NCBI GenBank assembly: GCA_025642075.2
Contig: JAODUO010000582.1
Span: 92,501 to 156,500, forward strand
Reading direction: 5' to 3'
Length of the DNA stretch: 64,000 nt
From: Ridgeia piscesae
Taxonomy: Eukaryota > Annelida > Polychaeta > Sabellida > Siboglinidae
Of the stretch, positions 25,667 through 38,581 are shown in pieces. Numbering within the stretch: the first letter of the stretch is position 1; each line of letters begins with the position of its first letter. The translations under genes were made by a program, and so were the position numbers. The notes beneath the pieces were generated by a model, which saw only the letters and a program-made list of their open reading frames with translations, did not search any database and was not told the DNA's origin.

Positions 25667-27638
25667 ATATGGAAACATTTATAAAGCACCATGTATCAGA
25701 GATGGAGTAATCATACTCATGTACTTGTACTCGTACTCGTACTCGAGTACGAGTACTTTTTGAGTACTCGTACTCGAGTACGAAGGAAAGTAATCATACT
25801 CGTACTCGAGTACATTACCAAAGTAATCGTACTCACGATTACATTTTTTCATATGAACAGTTGCAAGCAAATATATTAGACAGATAAAAATGGTAATATT
25901 AGAAGTAATCTAATAAATGTAATAATAATCAAGGTATTCATTTTCTATTACTGTTGAGCATTTCAGTTAAATAAATATTCAGTCAGATTTCTCTAATTAA
26001 TACCTTCTCTTCCCAGAGAAGCAACATCTCACCCTCCTGCTTAGTACAAAGTACAAGTTATATTGTGACAGTCCCTGGGAAGCACTGCAGGAGATAAGCA
26101 TCCCCTAACATGTTGCTTTGTAATTTTAGAAGCCAGGCCTCAGCCCCACCTGTACTGTTTGCTCTGTCAGTATGGTGTGAATGACTGGTCATATTTCCAA
26201 CATCCAGAATCCTGACTGGGTCTGGGTGGTTAGCTGCTAAATCCCTGTCTATTATGTTTAATTAAGTGCAAACTGTAAACTTGTCTAAATCCACAACCAT
26301 TCTGTGTTTGTCCCATCCAGACATGGGGTCAAATACATTGAAATGTATTTAAATACAAATATTCTTGAGGGATTACAAATACTTTTTAAATATAAATGTA
26401 TTTAAATATGAATACATTGAAAAGTATTTCAAATACTTGTTCATATATTTTTCAAATACTTTTCATTTTGAGACATATAGTTTATAGGCATAATTAGTGT
26501 TTTGCTCATATGATGACAGGCAGACCAGTGCTAGGGAGTATTGTTATTGCTAACTGCATCACAGTGACAACTGACTGAAAGAGGTAAAGGCCAAAATATA
26601 GTGTTTGTATGTTAAGCCAGGAAGTCCATAATAATATAACGCCTATGTTGCCCTCAGAAGAGACACTGCTAATCATTGCTAGGATGTTGTGAGGAAGGCT
26701 CAACTTCAAAGTCAGCCAGGAAACCAGAATAACCTGGTGCCAAATTGAAGCCTGACTAAAGAACAACAGGGGATATTGACCTATGGTCACTGTTAGGTCC
26801 ATCCTCTGGCTCCGAGCAAACACAAGTTGTGGTCACTGCAAGGCCAGGGGGCAGCCTGCTGTTAAGTGTCTTCATCAGTAATTAGCACTGTTGGGTGAAG
26901 TTGCAGTGCATTAAGGTAATCAGTTTGGCAGGCATTACATGTGACAGTGAAAAAGAAATGTTGATACTGACAATGTATTTCAAAAAAATATTTGAACAAG
27001 TCAAATACTTTAGGAAAGTATTTAAATACAAATACTTTTAATTCCTAAACATCAAATACAAATATTTTAAAAAGTATTTAAATACTTTCAAATACAAATG
27101 TATTTGACCCAATGTCTGGACCCATCTGATATACCACTCTTTTGAATATGCCCCCCTGGTTTTGAAGTGTTGTTATTGTAATGTATTTGATCATGTGTAT
27201 TTGAAAATTTTAAATCCCTCCTATTTGTATTTGATTCAGAAACCATAAATTTAATTATTAATCCAGCATTAAATTATTCATCCAATACCTGAGAAAGTCG
27301 TCTAATTATTAATAACAATAACACCTGGATAGTGGATAGCAGTAATCAGTTAGAACATTAGTGACACAACAACAGAACAAGAATGACACCTAGGGATTCC
27401 ATGAAAGTCGTCTTCTTTATGTCAGAAACAGGATATTCATGAAAGTAATCATGCTTATATTGTAAACTAATCGTACTCGAGTATATTGTAAAGTAATCGT
27501 ACTCGAGTATATTGTAAAGTAATCGTACTCGTACTCATGTATATTTGTTTTCTGAGTACTCGTACTCATGCATGTTCAAAGTAATCATACTCGTACTCGA
27601 GTACATTTGTATTGTACTCACTCCATCTCTGCTATGTA

Positions 27639-27691
<53 letters not shown>

Positions 27692-29090
27692 TCATTCATA
27701 CATACATAATCCTGAAGGCAACATAGAAGTTGCATAGCCTACCACCTATGAGAGGTATGATATACAACTTCCTGGAAATAATTCTGAAAATCACCTGAAT
27801 ATTTTTGGTGCAAGTAATTATTGATATATGTCTGTGTATACCAGCAGATGAGATTTCAAAATAAAACATATCAGTGCAACAAAGTGATCAAATCTTTAAG
27901 CAGACGAATACTTTGGTGGTCTACTTTAAAACAGCCAAAGACAGCTCTTTACACATATCTGCCATAATTATATGTATATATATATATATATATACATACA
28001 TATATTCTGTAATGTTGTTGTTGACACAGACTGACACATTTGCCGTGCCAAAGACAGCCGCCCAGTCTACGCCTCAGCCAGCGTCAAAGTCGTTTGAGAA
28101 TGACGACATCATGAAGACGCTGCTGGCACATGAGAAGACAGTGACCGCGTCACATGCACCAATGGGAGTGAGTGCTGGGCCACAGAGTGACGAGGAGAGC
28201 TCCACCAGCGAATCAGATGATGAAGCAATGCCAACGATTAAGCCCGCCATCACTGTCATTGGTCGGTTCATATCTCGGTTTATATATAATTTAAACCTAA
28301 TCACGGATAGTTAATCGCCAAGGAAATGTTGCTCACCCATACAAAAAGTTTAATTTCATTTAAGAATTCGACATTGCATTACTACAATGAAATTGTGTAA
28401 ATAAAAAATGTAATATGTGTCTACAGTAAGAACATTTTCGCATGAATTTTTATTTAAAGGGTCCCCCTTGCCCAGAATTGGCCGAGCAGTAATTTGTAAT
28501 GGGAAGTCTGCTGTCTAAAACGTGGGAAAGTTAAACATCAAAGGGTATTGTGGGTAACTCTGCTCGCCTCTGCATTATTGTCAAATCAATTTTGCTTTGA
28601 AACTGGATGTTTTGTTTATCATTTGAACATATTGCAGGCAGAATCTTTCAAATTGCAAACATTATTCCAAGCTTAAAAAGAGTAACTAAACACAAATTCA
28701 CATGCATGTTGTAGTAATAAGAATGTAATATTTAATGAAGAAATAAATCCTAAGAGCTGGCACACTCACTTTAATGGGATGTCTTCACAACAATGGTTTT
28801 TGCCTCAAGTTGTATTCTGTAAGACAACTACAATCATTTGTACCTTCTGAGTGATACTTTACAGAATTGGAGAGCTGGTTGATCTCTACTGCTATAACTA
28901 CTTCTATTCACCAGGTGGCAGTGTCGAAGAGATGGAGAGTGAGGAGGAGACGGTTCCCATGGTTACTGTGGCGGGAGAACAGGTGCCCTATGATGAAGTC
29001 ACGGAAGAAATGGTCGAGAGACTGACCGCAACAGAAAAGGAGGAATATATTCGTGTTGGCCAACAGATTTATGAAGACATGTATTCATGA
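23739..29090 (+). CDS. GTF2E1: Transcription initiation factor IIE subunit alpha
   Basis: Coding exons: 23739-24391, 25112-25337, 28030-28261 and 28915-29090, with junction phases 2, 0 and 1 that match. The product is 428 residues; the human protein is 439. Residues about 12-110 form the TFIIE winged-helix domain, beginning [13 protein letters not shown] and including RHNYYFINY. The zinc ribbon follows with Cys131/Cys134 (LCPGC) and Cys156/Cys159 (RCTYC). Exon 2 carries the [11 protein letters not shown] motif. Exon 3 carries a LLAHEK block and a Ser/Glu/Asp-rich stretch. Exon 4 holds the acidic C-terminal block, [20 protein letters not shown], ending EDMYS, which in the family contacts TFIIH. 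With the beta subunit it recruits TFIIH to the RNA polymerase II preinitiation complex in the nucleus. An acceptor at 23732-23733 shows a 5' untranslated exon lies upstream. Intron 2 (25338-28029) is enlarged by nested hAT elements and TA repeats. Confidence 0.97.
25613..25664. repeat. (TA)n microsatellites near the outer hAT element
   Basis: TA runs occur at 25417-25437 and 25613-25664. Another, at 27638-27688, touches the right target duplication of the outer hAT element, and a shorter one lies at 27977-27993. Confidence 0.9.
25697..27631. mobile_element. hAT-like element with (GTACTC)-rich ends, split by a second hAT element
   Basis: The left end is CAGAGATGGAGTAATCATAC and the right end, inverted, begins CAGAGATGGAGTGAGTACAA. 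The flanks CCATGTAT (25689-25696) and CTATGTAT (27632-27639) form an 8-bp target duplication with one mismatch. Both ends run into long self-complementary stretches built from ACTCGTACTCGAGTACG words, at 25720-25815 and 27475-27605. The centre, 26318-27118, is a separate hAT-like element inserted later. Removing it leaves an element of about 1.1 kb with no transposase. It sits in GTF2E1 intron 2. Confidence 0.78.
26318..27118. mobile_element. Nested hAT-like non-autonomous element
   Basis: The ends are CAGACATGGGGTCAAATACA and, inverted, CAGACATTGGGTCAAATACA. The flanks GTCCCATC (26310-26317) and GACCCATC (27119-27126) form an 8-bp duplication with one mismatch. The 801-bp body has AAATACTTTT-type arms and a unique centre (about 26500-26960). 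The centre matches, in inverted orientation, the sequence at 59395-59700, so this is a family with at least two copies in the window. It has no transposase. Confidence 0.85.
28605..28772. mobile_element. Half copy of an inverted-repeat MITE family
   Basis: This segment, from GATGTTTTGTTTATCATTTG to CCTAAGAGCTGGCACACTCA, parallels the right half of the complete copy at 48438-48770. Shared words in order are TGTTTTGTTTA, CAGGC(A/G)GAATCTTTCAA, TTGC(A/G)AAC, ATAAAT...CCTA(A/G)G and GCTG(G/A)CAC. The left half is absent or too diverged to see. It lies in GTF2E1 intron 3. Confidence 0.55.
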
Positions 29091-30893
29091 GACGCAATGC
29101 CCAAGACAGGGATGAAAAACTTTGGGAGACATGGGAGGTGCTCCATGGGTGTTGGTAGATGCTCAGTAATGACTGGGAGATGGGATTAGTTCCCGCCGTG
29201 TGACCAGAGGTAAACCGAAATGGGGAAGGCAGCAAGGCACTCCTGCCAAAAGATTAAGAGAAAGGTGAATATATCTGGCAGGGGAAGGTGGAAAGATAGA
29301 ACATCATCCTTAGAAATGCACATTACATGTGACCCTCTACCATAAAACGAATCTTATTGCATAACAGTACGAGATACTGGCTAAAAATGAGACTGATTGG
29401 TTGATTATCACAGTTAAGGTGTTGTTGACAGAATATTTTTTTAATATCTACCGAGAAATATTCATTGACGTTCAAAATGTGTTTTTGAAGCAGAGTACCT
29501 TTAAATGTTCTTATAACTGCTTTTTCCACAAGTGCCAAGGTTAACAATATACCACAATGAATGTATGTATACAAACATTCCATAATAACGAAATCACCAG
29601 CTGTGTAAATACACATAGAGTACAGAAAGACTGATTTGTTGTCCTAGAGTCCAAATACACAATTTTTTTTAATGGTCAATATGAACTGTACTCGGTCACA
29701 AAACATAATTTTATTAAGAAACACAGCAGAAAGAAATGTTTATCTAAAATTTCAGCAGAAAGAAATATTTACCTAGAATTTCAGCAGAAGGAAATATTTA
29801 TCTAAAATTTAAGGATGTCATTAGAGTTACGAACAATTTGGGTTTTAACCACTTGCAATCATCTTAATCCTCTGCAAAATTATATACTCAGTATATAATT
29901 GTTCCTGTTTCGTATGATGTGATGACAACACTAAAACAGTGGATGGTAAAATGAAACTCATTTTATACCACATCTTGAAATCAAAACATCTCGAAGAAGC
30001 CATCTATATGCTGGAATGCTGGTTGTATGGGCAAACAACCCGATGGTGCATTGTCTGGTGGTATTCTAATGTGGGGAAACTAGAAATGAACAGTCATCAT
30101 TTTGGATTATGTAATGGACTCTAACAGAGTAGGGCAGTTTCACTGGTGTAACATGAATGGAAGCATGGACAGTGAAATAAGGAACTGGATAGTGGGAATG
30201 ACATAGTTGGGAAAGGCCGATGAATGACGTGTGGGTTCAGGACAGCAAGAAATGGAAGACTCGCCACCCTGCACAGGGAGAGTAGGAAAAGGTGAGCAAA
30301 ATGGGAATCCCTGCCCCACCGAACGCCAGTATTCAAAAATGTTGATACATTTCCTGAAAGTTTTTGTTTTAATTAATTTTCCTCACTTTCTGATTAATGT
30401 TATCAAACTGTAGATATACCACTGTTTATAGAAATTCCCAACTTCGTGGGAATTCACAAGTGTAGTCTTATATTTATCATCTTGACATATCAGAAGAAAG
30501 TTTTTTGAGCCAATAATGTTTAATAAAGATATTTTGCGTAATATGTTCATCCTGACTTGTTGTAGTTCTGTTTCTTGGAATGCACACCCAACCATTTTGG
30601 GATAGTATTATTGTGCGTCTGTTTGGGTAAATTTGGTGGAAGTGGCAAGGTACACTTATATCGATTATACTCACTTTAAAACAAACACATTATTATCAGA
30701 TTTACATTACACATGCAAATCTGATGGGAGAGTATAATCTGAAACTGTTGTATTATCTACACCATAATAAATACCTTTTATTACAAACACAGAGCAACGG
30801 TTATAGTTAGTCCAGGTGATGGACCTCTAGCCCAGAGAGTTGATACAAGTCCAACTGGTCATTAGGTCAACAAATGGTCATTATGTGACCACC
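29091..30893. other. Intergenic between GTF2E1 and EEF1AKMT1 (convergent 3' ends)
   Basis: No exon was supported. A three-unit minisatellite lies at 29730-29815, unit about AGAAATATTTATCTAAAATT plus TCAGCAGAA. A candidate EEF1AKMT1 poly(A) signal lies at 30777-30782 on the minus strand. Confidence 0.5.
30777..30782 (-). terminator. Candidate poly(A) signal of EEF1AKMT1
   Basis: AATAAA on the minus strand, about 112 bases past the EEF1AKMT1 stop codon. It is a plausible distance, but the motif is common in AT-rich DNA. Confidence 0.4.
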
Positions 30894-33246
30894 TCATTGG
30901 TTCAGATGGGTGCTGGTGTAGTTTGTATAGCACAGAAAGTCATTGGCCAGGTTATTTGTGTGTAGCGGCCGAAAGTTGCATCTTGTCAATCCGAGAAGGT
31001 TCTTGGCAGATTCCTCCATGATGGCACCTAACAATGACACAACTGGATCGAACATGTCACCGCAACAGCAGGGTTTGTGTACACGAGCAACAATAACGAT
31101 CTGATGATTTTACAATGCCTTAAAACAATCCGTGACAAAACTGAACACAGGGTATACCACTGTGGAGTTACTAAAAGTAAACACTCAAGTTTATTTCTAT
31201 ATGTAGAGCATTTTAAAAGAAAATTGTTTATTTTAGCATAAGTGTAATATGAATATTAAAAACATGCAAAACAAATATACTAATGGTAGCTAGAATGTTA
31301 CGGCACCTGTTGTATAAAAACATCTCTGTGTCTTAAGTACACCAATAAGGGTGGGGAGAAACATCTTAATATCTTAAACCACAGTGAGAGGTCGGGCAAT
31401 TTAAAATGACTTATGTAGATAAGAAACATATTGAGCTCCGATATGTAAAACTGATATAAATAGTGATATATATTATACAATCATTTATCACCATTACCTG
31501 TGAGTAATAGAATGTTGTCATTTGTCAGCAGCTTGATAGTTTCTGACGTTTTCCTAAGACACTCGTCAGAGAGGAACGGTGGGTCTGCAACGACAAGGTC
31601 ATAGTTGTGGTGGTGGACAGCGTCCACCCGAAGGGGCTCATTGTAGTCATAAAAGACAAAGTTTTTGCCAAACTTGTTGAATCGTGTATCATACTCAAAA
31701 AGTACCACTTCACAAGTTTCTGGTTTGACTGGGAGCAGTGCCGTGTATAACGTAGGACAGCTGACACAGGCAATCCTGAAAATACAATACATTTTTACAA
31801 ATAATGCATCTTTCAACGTGTATATCAACATACAAACTGTAAACGACCAAGTAGCCCTGGTTATGTTCTTGTTTATATAAAAACACTTCTTAAATTAAAT
31901 GTTGTCAAACTGAGAACTTATTTATTATCATTAAATACATTTACATTTGGCAGACTTAACATCGCTCACCTGTGTTTTGCTTAATCCATTCAACAAAATG
32001 TACCATTGCATTTTTTTAAAGACATAAATAAATAAATTATGTAAATGATTAAATGTACACCTAACTTTGGAAAGTTAATTGTCTCACTTCAACGTGACAT
32101 AGTTGCACAAACTTGCAAAATGAAAACAATTTGCGTTATGTATAACTGGATGCTGGTTTTATCTTTGCCTTTTATTGCAACAATAAAAAATACCTATGAA
32201 ATTGCTCCACTCAAGCCACCTAGTAAGTAAAATCAGCATTAATGCATATGATCACTATCGTGGATATCACCGATAACCTTCATGGGTTGATTCGTTCGGG
32301 TCGTGACATTAGGGCAGTGTGTCAGTGGTTACCTATTTCAAACTATTTGCTGGGTGTGACAGAGGAGGCTAGAGGTGATCTCACCTGGTACCTACACTTG
32401 ATGCTTCTGTCGCCAACACCTCTGCCGTCTTTTCTGTGTACCAGAACTGGCTCAGTTGCTGTAAGCAAAAAATTTGTATCTCTTCAACGAGTTTAATTTT
32501 TTCAAAACAAAACAAATATTTAATTACAATTCTCGAAAGTATAAAATATTTAATTATTAACAATAACAACTATTTCAATGTATAGATAATGCATCTGTTC
32601 TCGTGACCATGAGGTGGTTACTGTCCCTGGCAGATATTCTATACAAAGTGTGGAAGTTTGCGTCTGATACATATGCCTCTGCCGATCTTTGTGTGGGAAC
32701 CATTGTGTCATGATTCATAAATGCCCTTGCCTCACGTCAACAACTACAGGAATTGCTAACACATTTGAATTAGACCATTCTCACAAGTGGCTAAGCAGTA
32801 TATGTGTACTATAAATGTGAATAACTACTTTTATTTCCCAAACATTAAGCACAAAATGGGTCATGGCTGAGCTGTACTGTGAATTGAAATAATTAGTTTT
32901 ACTGCACACAAACACTACATTTGACATAGGCTGAAATTTAAATAAGCAGAAAACCCCAGCAAACAATTTTACTGTTTGAGCTTCAGCGTATCACAAGGTG
33001 ACATGTCGGAATCACAACACACATGGCACGCCAGAATGGGTGTACATCTACCAGAGAGATCCAACACCAAACAGTTACCCAATCCTCTGAGGGCATTTCA
33101 GCGACCTCCGCTTCCTCCTCCTCTGGCAGGAGGAGGTCGGTGACATGACTCAAGTTCATTGCTCCTTGTTTCCTCTCAAACTCCAGCAGAGCTTGCAGAG
33201 TCTCAGACGACAGCTCAGATGCCACTCCTCCATCACACTCCTCCAT
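30894..33246 (-). CDS. EEF1AKMT1: eEF1A lysine methyltransferase 1 (N6AMT2 family)
   Basis: Exons on the minus strand: 33246-33079, 32458-32385, 31775-31498 and 31027-30894, with consistent phases (0, 2, 1). They give 217 residues, close to the human protein's 214. Exon 1 encodes the acidic N-terminal region, starting MEECDGG and containing LSSETLQALLEF. The QLSQFWYTEKTAEVLA block follows at the start of exon 2. Then come the FEYDTRF block, the VFYDYNEPL block and the catalytic (N/D)PP(Y/F)-type motif ADPPF at residues 144-148. LSDECLRKTSETIKLL comes next. The last exon gives GAIMEES and NLANDFLCY, ending NYTSTHLNQ. The family trimethylates a lysine (Lys79 in human) of elongation factor eEF1A in the cytosol using S-adenosylmethionine. 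A nearer GT at 32391-32390 would break the frame, so the GTGAGA donor after 32385 was chosen. Confidence 0.95.
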
Positions 33247-33483
33247 CTCTCACTCCTCCTTCTCTCACTCCACACTTCCCTGCAACATACATTTATCTGA
33301 ATGAAGAGGTTTGTCAGACTGAATCCATGGATAAAATTAGTAATATTTTTACCTTTTTTATAAAAATATTACGTTTATTGTCAAAACCTCCTAACCATCT
33401 TCATCAGAAGTATTTAACATAAACGTGACCAGCCTGTCTGATATATATGTAAGTTTAGTTTTAGTTCTTATATGTACATATGT

Positions 33484-33496
33484 ATATATATATATA

Positions 33497-33536
<40 letters not shown>

Positions 33537-33539
33537 TAG

Positions 33540-33577
<38 letters not shown>
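33484..33577. repeat. (TA)n microsatellite block
   Basis: About 95 bp of TA repeats broken by CACATATAGATATACA near the middle. It abuts the LINE fragment that follows. Confidence 0.9.
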
Positions 33578-33580
<3 letters not shown>

Positions 33581-33599
33581 ACTGATAAAGGACTATGCA

Positions 33600-34110
33600 T
33601 GTACAAATTATTGATGGCAAAATATGTCTGGTCCACCCACACGTCGACTACTGCTGCCCAGTGTGGGACCCATGTAACATTCAGAACATCAACTGTCTAG
33701 AGGGGGGTCCAGCACCGGGCAGCAAGATTCATGGTTCATAACTACAGCTGCAAAGTATCTGGGTCTACCTTGGTCTCTGCCCTCTCCTGGCAAACCCTAG
33801 AACAATCTCCTAGACATCGACCCCAATCAATGCCTCAAGCTTGAACACTGCCAAACAAGATCCATCTACCCACACAAATACAGTGTATAGACAAATATAC
33901 ACTTCACCCAACTACTACAAATGCAGCTTTTCTTTCCCTGAACAATAGCATAGTGGATGCATTCATCTTCTACAACCCAGACACCTTCAAGTGTGCATTG
34001 CAGCCCCACCACCCTGCCCCCTCCACACCCTGCTCCAGCATACTCCACCCTCCAACACCAACCTATACTTTTTCCAATCCACTTCACCTTAATCCTAAAT
34101 TCTCAAGCAC
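33600..34110 (+). mobile_element. LINE 3' end (CR1/Jockey-like reverse transcriptase C-terminus), decayed
   Basis: Conceptual translation with frame changes gives LVHPHVDYCCPVWDP, then NIQNINCLE, then VQHRAARFMVHNYS, then STLVSALSWQTLEQ. This is the ordered set seen at the C-terminal end of non-LTR retrotransposon reverse transcriptases. Downstream, NNSIVDA and TFKCALQP resemble the extreme C-terminus. Stops and frameshifts make it a dead fragment. The TA block just upstream may be the truncation point. Confidence 0.75.
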
Positions 34111-34869
34111 AAAACACCCTTAGGCTTATCCCACTTCCATATAAATGATGCCAGCCATCCTGAAATGGGACAAGCACGTCTGACCAACGAAACTAGCGCG
34201 CGATGCCCCAGTAGGGGCTTTGCATTATCAGAAATCTGAACCCCACGTTGTAATTTCAGAATTCGCAAAATGTTAACTTAAAAGGCTGAATTATTTTGAA
34301 AAAATACGCAATATATCATAAAAGTCTAAACCAAAATAAATGACCGCTGTCAAGCAAAAAAAAAAAAAAATTAGGTAGGTCATTATAATATACGTAACAC
34401 GTACGACACTTATGTAGAATTCGGATTTCGGACCCACTCACCTAAATGTTGTTGTTATAAATGTATCTTTGCCAACATTTGATACTTCACTTTGTTCATT
34501 TAATCATTCAACATCATCTCACGCATATTTGTGTTTCATAAACAGCGCATTTTAGCAGACTTTTGAGGTCGAAAAGATGGTGCATTGGCATAAACAAACT
34601 ATTTATCGCTCATTTCATGTGCATGGCGCAGTAACACACTGCTGCTGCGCTTGCGGCTGGCACAAATCAGACCGCTATTTGGGTCTCAAAACTCAATATT
34701 TGTAAATCGTAAATATACCTTGGATCGAAAGCTGATGTATTAGTAATTAAGGTTAAATTAGGATTAGAGTTAATAGAGGTATTAAAATATACAATGATAA
34801 CGGCACACTTGAGGTGAGTTCGAATTCTATATAAGTGCCTAACATACAATTAAATCGACAGGTTTAGCA

Positions 34870-35190
34870 CATCCCCAGGGCCCTGGACAAGCAGATGCTT
34901 GGCCCTGAACTGAAGGGTTTCCGAGTGACAAGGCCAGCAGTGCCAGCACCCCTGCAGGCATTACATCGCCACCAGGTGCCGCATCAACACTGCAGTGTTC
35001 TCCTTTTACCCCCGTGCAATTCGCATCTGGAACATGATCCCACCACACATTACTGCAATAGAAAATCCCATAGCTTTTCAAGCAGCAATAATGAACCTCC
35101 CCTTCCCAACACCCAATCACCTAAATTGCCTGTAAAACAAACAAACAAGTTATAACAAACAAACAAACAAACAAACATACATACATACAT
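34870..35190 (+). mobile_element. Second LINE 3' fragment followed by (AAAC)n and (CATA)n tail
   Basis: From 34962 to the stop at 35135 the frame reads TRCRINTAVFSFYPRAIRIW, then NMIPPHITAIENPIAFQAA. This is the typical end of LINE reverse transcriptase proteins (inverted order: Trp-Asn-x-(I/L)-Pro after an RAIRxW block). It is followed at 35140-35198 by CAAA and CATA tandem repeats, like the simple-repeat 3' tail of CR1/RTE-type elements. Confidence 0.7.
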
Positions 35191-35198
35191 ACATACAA

Positions 35199-38100
35199 CC
35201 AAACGCATGCGCACAAGAAGCACTACAAACTCCTGCGTTAGCCCAAGTTTGGGCTGTTTGGAGCAAACAACCTGAGACCTGAGGCAGCAGTGCAGGCACC
35301 TTCAAGACACCGATTTTTGCCTGAAGACTGCGCCTAGAGTATTACTACTAATAAAAAATACGTGTCAAATCACAATGGTGTGTGAACATGTAAATGACAG
35401 TGTGCATAAGCATACCGTATACGCACGTAAAACGCTGGTTTTCTTTTTGAGATTATGTTGCTGCCCCCATATGCGCCATTTATCACCCAGTAGCACGTGA
35501 GTGTATTTTGGAAATAGTCGCCTATCAAAAATGGTTGTTGCACGTTTAAAGGATTTTATTTCACCACAATAATTATGTATCTATATAATAACATCGCATA
35601 TTTACGTATAGATCTTTGTTTATGTTGTTTCACTGCATTGGCAATTTTCGACAAATAGCTAACATACAGTTAGAAGCTAATATTTTTATCCCATCTCGTT
35701 TATGTGAAATGAGAGGGGGACCCATTACTGTTGTGCAACGTAGTTAACAAAAATTGTTTTTTCATGTTGTTCAAGTTGAGAAGGTAACAAATGCAAAAAT
35801 AAAATATAAAAGCAGAGTACATTAAACTACTAGGATGACACATAGAAATGCAAGCTTTTATTTTCATTGTATTATTTGCAGGATATCCTCAACGTCGACG
35901 TCATTAGCAGGGAATCCCCATAGAAACCACTTTGTATATTATAGTCTGGATCGTAGTAATTTTTAATAGTTCTAGTAACACCACTGTGCAATGATGATGT
36001 CTACAGTTTTGGTAAGTGCGGTTACATTTTATCTGCAACAGGTTGCACTCCAAATGTACAATTTACTGTAAATAAACGTATAACTTGACAAAGGCTTTGC
36101 AAAAGGTTTCATTCGCCGATGATTGGGGAAACCTGTTCACAAATGTTCGGTCTGGAGTAACTACTAAGGTTTAACTCGATCCAGGAAGGGATTTAGAGGA
36201 TTGTGGGCGTAGTTGGCACTCCCTTCTTGGCGAGTTGGTGGTTCTGTTGAGCCTCAGGATCTAATAGGTGGTATAATATAAACGATAGCTGGTTGCTTTG
36301 TGAGCCCAAATGCAGTGTTATATATATGGAATCGGTGCAGTTTTGCTTTTTGTTACTCTCAACCAAACGCAAGGGTCCGCTAAGTGCGGTTGGATGTTTT
36401 TGTTGAGTGGTTGAGCTTCTATGAATGTAGTAATTGCAGTTCAAGGACAGTGTTTTAACGGGCCCCAACGGTGTATATGAATATGGATAGCTCCCCACCG
36501 TTGTCCTCTTGATCCGCCCATTTACCGATTCAAAACAGCGATCGACAGCCCTATAGCTCCTGAATAAGATAGGCATCGAAATGGAAATTGTAGGATTAGG
36601 CCTTATACATAAGGATATATATTGTTCGATGTAGGAATTTTCCCAGATGTTTCACACACAGATTATTAATAGCACAAAACAAAACATAAGCCAGCGTATA
36701 TGGGTGTTTCAGTGTAGAGTCTTTTAAACTAACCCTATATTAATAATTGATCGTCATTCGTCATCTTACTTATTGGGTTTACAGATCCACGGATTATATA
36801 GAACAGCTAGCGTAAACCGATGTTTGACGTTTTTGCCGACATATATGCCCATGCCCGTGATGTTGTTGATTAATATGTGGGAGTTGTTTCTCTAACTGCG
36901 ATTGCAAGCTGCCAAGTACACCTTATTGTGTAGTGGAACGGCACCCACAGGATGGTCCAAAAAGACATAGCTGCATCTTCCGTGTGAGATGCTTCCCTCA
37001 ATGAGAGAGGTCCAGATGGAAGTCCACCCCCAGCCGGCGTAGTGCTCAGTGAACAGAGCACCAAATATGAGACCACAATTTAAAGAGTTCCCAGTAAAAA
37101 TGGTGTTATGCAAGTTGTTTGAATGTCGACCTGTTAAATGAGTAGAAACTATGTATTTGTGCAGCACTGTATCAAAACTGTCAAAGTATGACAGATGTCA
37201 GTCGGTGTTTTTCTGTATATAGAAACAGGCGTCATTTTGATTGGTGATGCAATCCTAGCGCATCAGTGTCTGCATGGTGTCAGGTTAGAGATTGGATTGT
37301 GGGAAAATGAGGCATTCGAATTTCAGGATTTTTTACAGCACGTGTATGCATGAAGGCTGATTAAGTCTGAACATGTGAATACCTTAGTAGAAAAACCTGA
37401 CATGCCATGAAGTAAATTTTGTGGTCTTGCGTCACCAGACAGACTTTCAATCGAGAGAACTCGAGTTGGAATCTTTTGCTTCCATGCCGGTCACTCTAAC
37501 ACTATCCAGTTCACCCTGCCTGTGATAGCGAATACTTCAATTGCGTATGACTAGACTTCGCGCACTTACAGCGCCGCTGAATGTTTCCACGAGAAGTCGA
37601 GATGATATTGGATTGAATGGAGTCGTATAGATATAATTTATGCAAAACAAACTCAGATAAACTTCATTTTCAGGATGCTAGAAACCACACCACAGCGTAA
37701 TTAATTAAACTATTGATTTGTTCAAAATACATAATAAAGAGAATAAATTAACGTTAATAAATCCATGTAATATACTGCGTTCGTGTCTACATAAAAGGTG
37801 AGTAGGTAATGTAGTGAAGGAAAATAAAAGATTAGAGGACGAGAGCAAACAGACCGTAACAGACCGGGGATTCATTCTAAGGCTAATTACAGCCGCTGTC
37901 CCATGTTCCACCTTGTTAGTTAATTTATGCAGTTATTTAATTTATATAAAAATGAAATTCCTGGTAAAAATAGTGCTTCTTCACTAAGATAAATTTCTTT
38001 ATGTAACTACTCAGTATCGCATATGCTGTGTTTCTATAATTAGACTCCTAATAAATAACTGAAATCCCATAAAACAGACCCATAATGGGTGATGTTAATA

Positions 38101-38200
38101 ACGTCACCGCTTTTCGGCATTGCTCACCTTTCATCTCGAACATTGGCTAAACATAATGTGCATAAACATAATTCACACTATCATGTAAACCGACATGGGA
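35199..38200. other. Intergenic, no gene recognised
   Basis: The only sizeable frame is a 127-codon minus-strand one at 36193-36576, with no recognised domain. One copy of an unknown dispersed repeat lies at 37070-37320; the other copy is at 43660-43870. Confidence 0.45.
37070..37320 (+). repeat. Dispersed repeat, copy 1
   Basis: Shares with 43660-43870, in the same order: TTATGCA(A/G)GTTGT(T/C)TGAAT, TATGACAG(A/C)TGTCAGTCGGTG, TTTCTG(T/C), GTCATTTTG(A/C)TTGGTGATG, and then GAGGT/GAGGCATT. It has no open frame. Family unknown. Confidence 0.6.
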
Positions 38201-38208
38201 AATTGGAT

Positions 38209-38581
<373 letters not shown>

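Noticed and set aside
32385..32392. Alternative GT donor for EEF1AKMT1 exon 2 at 32391-32390
   Set aside because: It gives the wrong phase for exon 3; the GTGAGA donor after 32385 gives R-IACVS, matching the family.
36193..36576. 127-codon minus-strand open frame
   Set aside because: No recognised domain or neighbouring exon; insufficient support for a gene.
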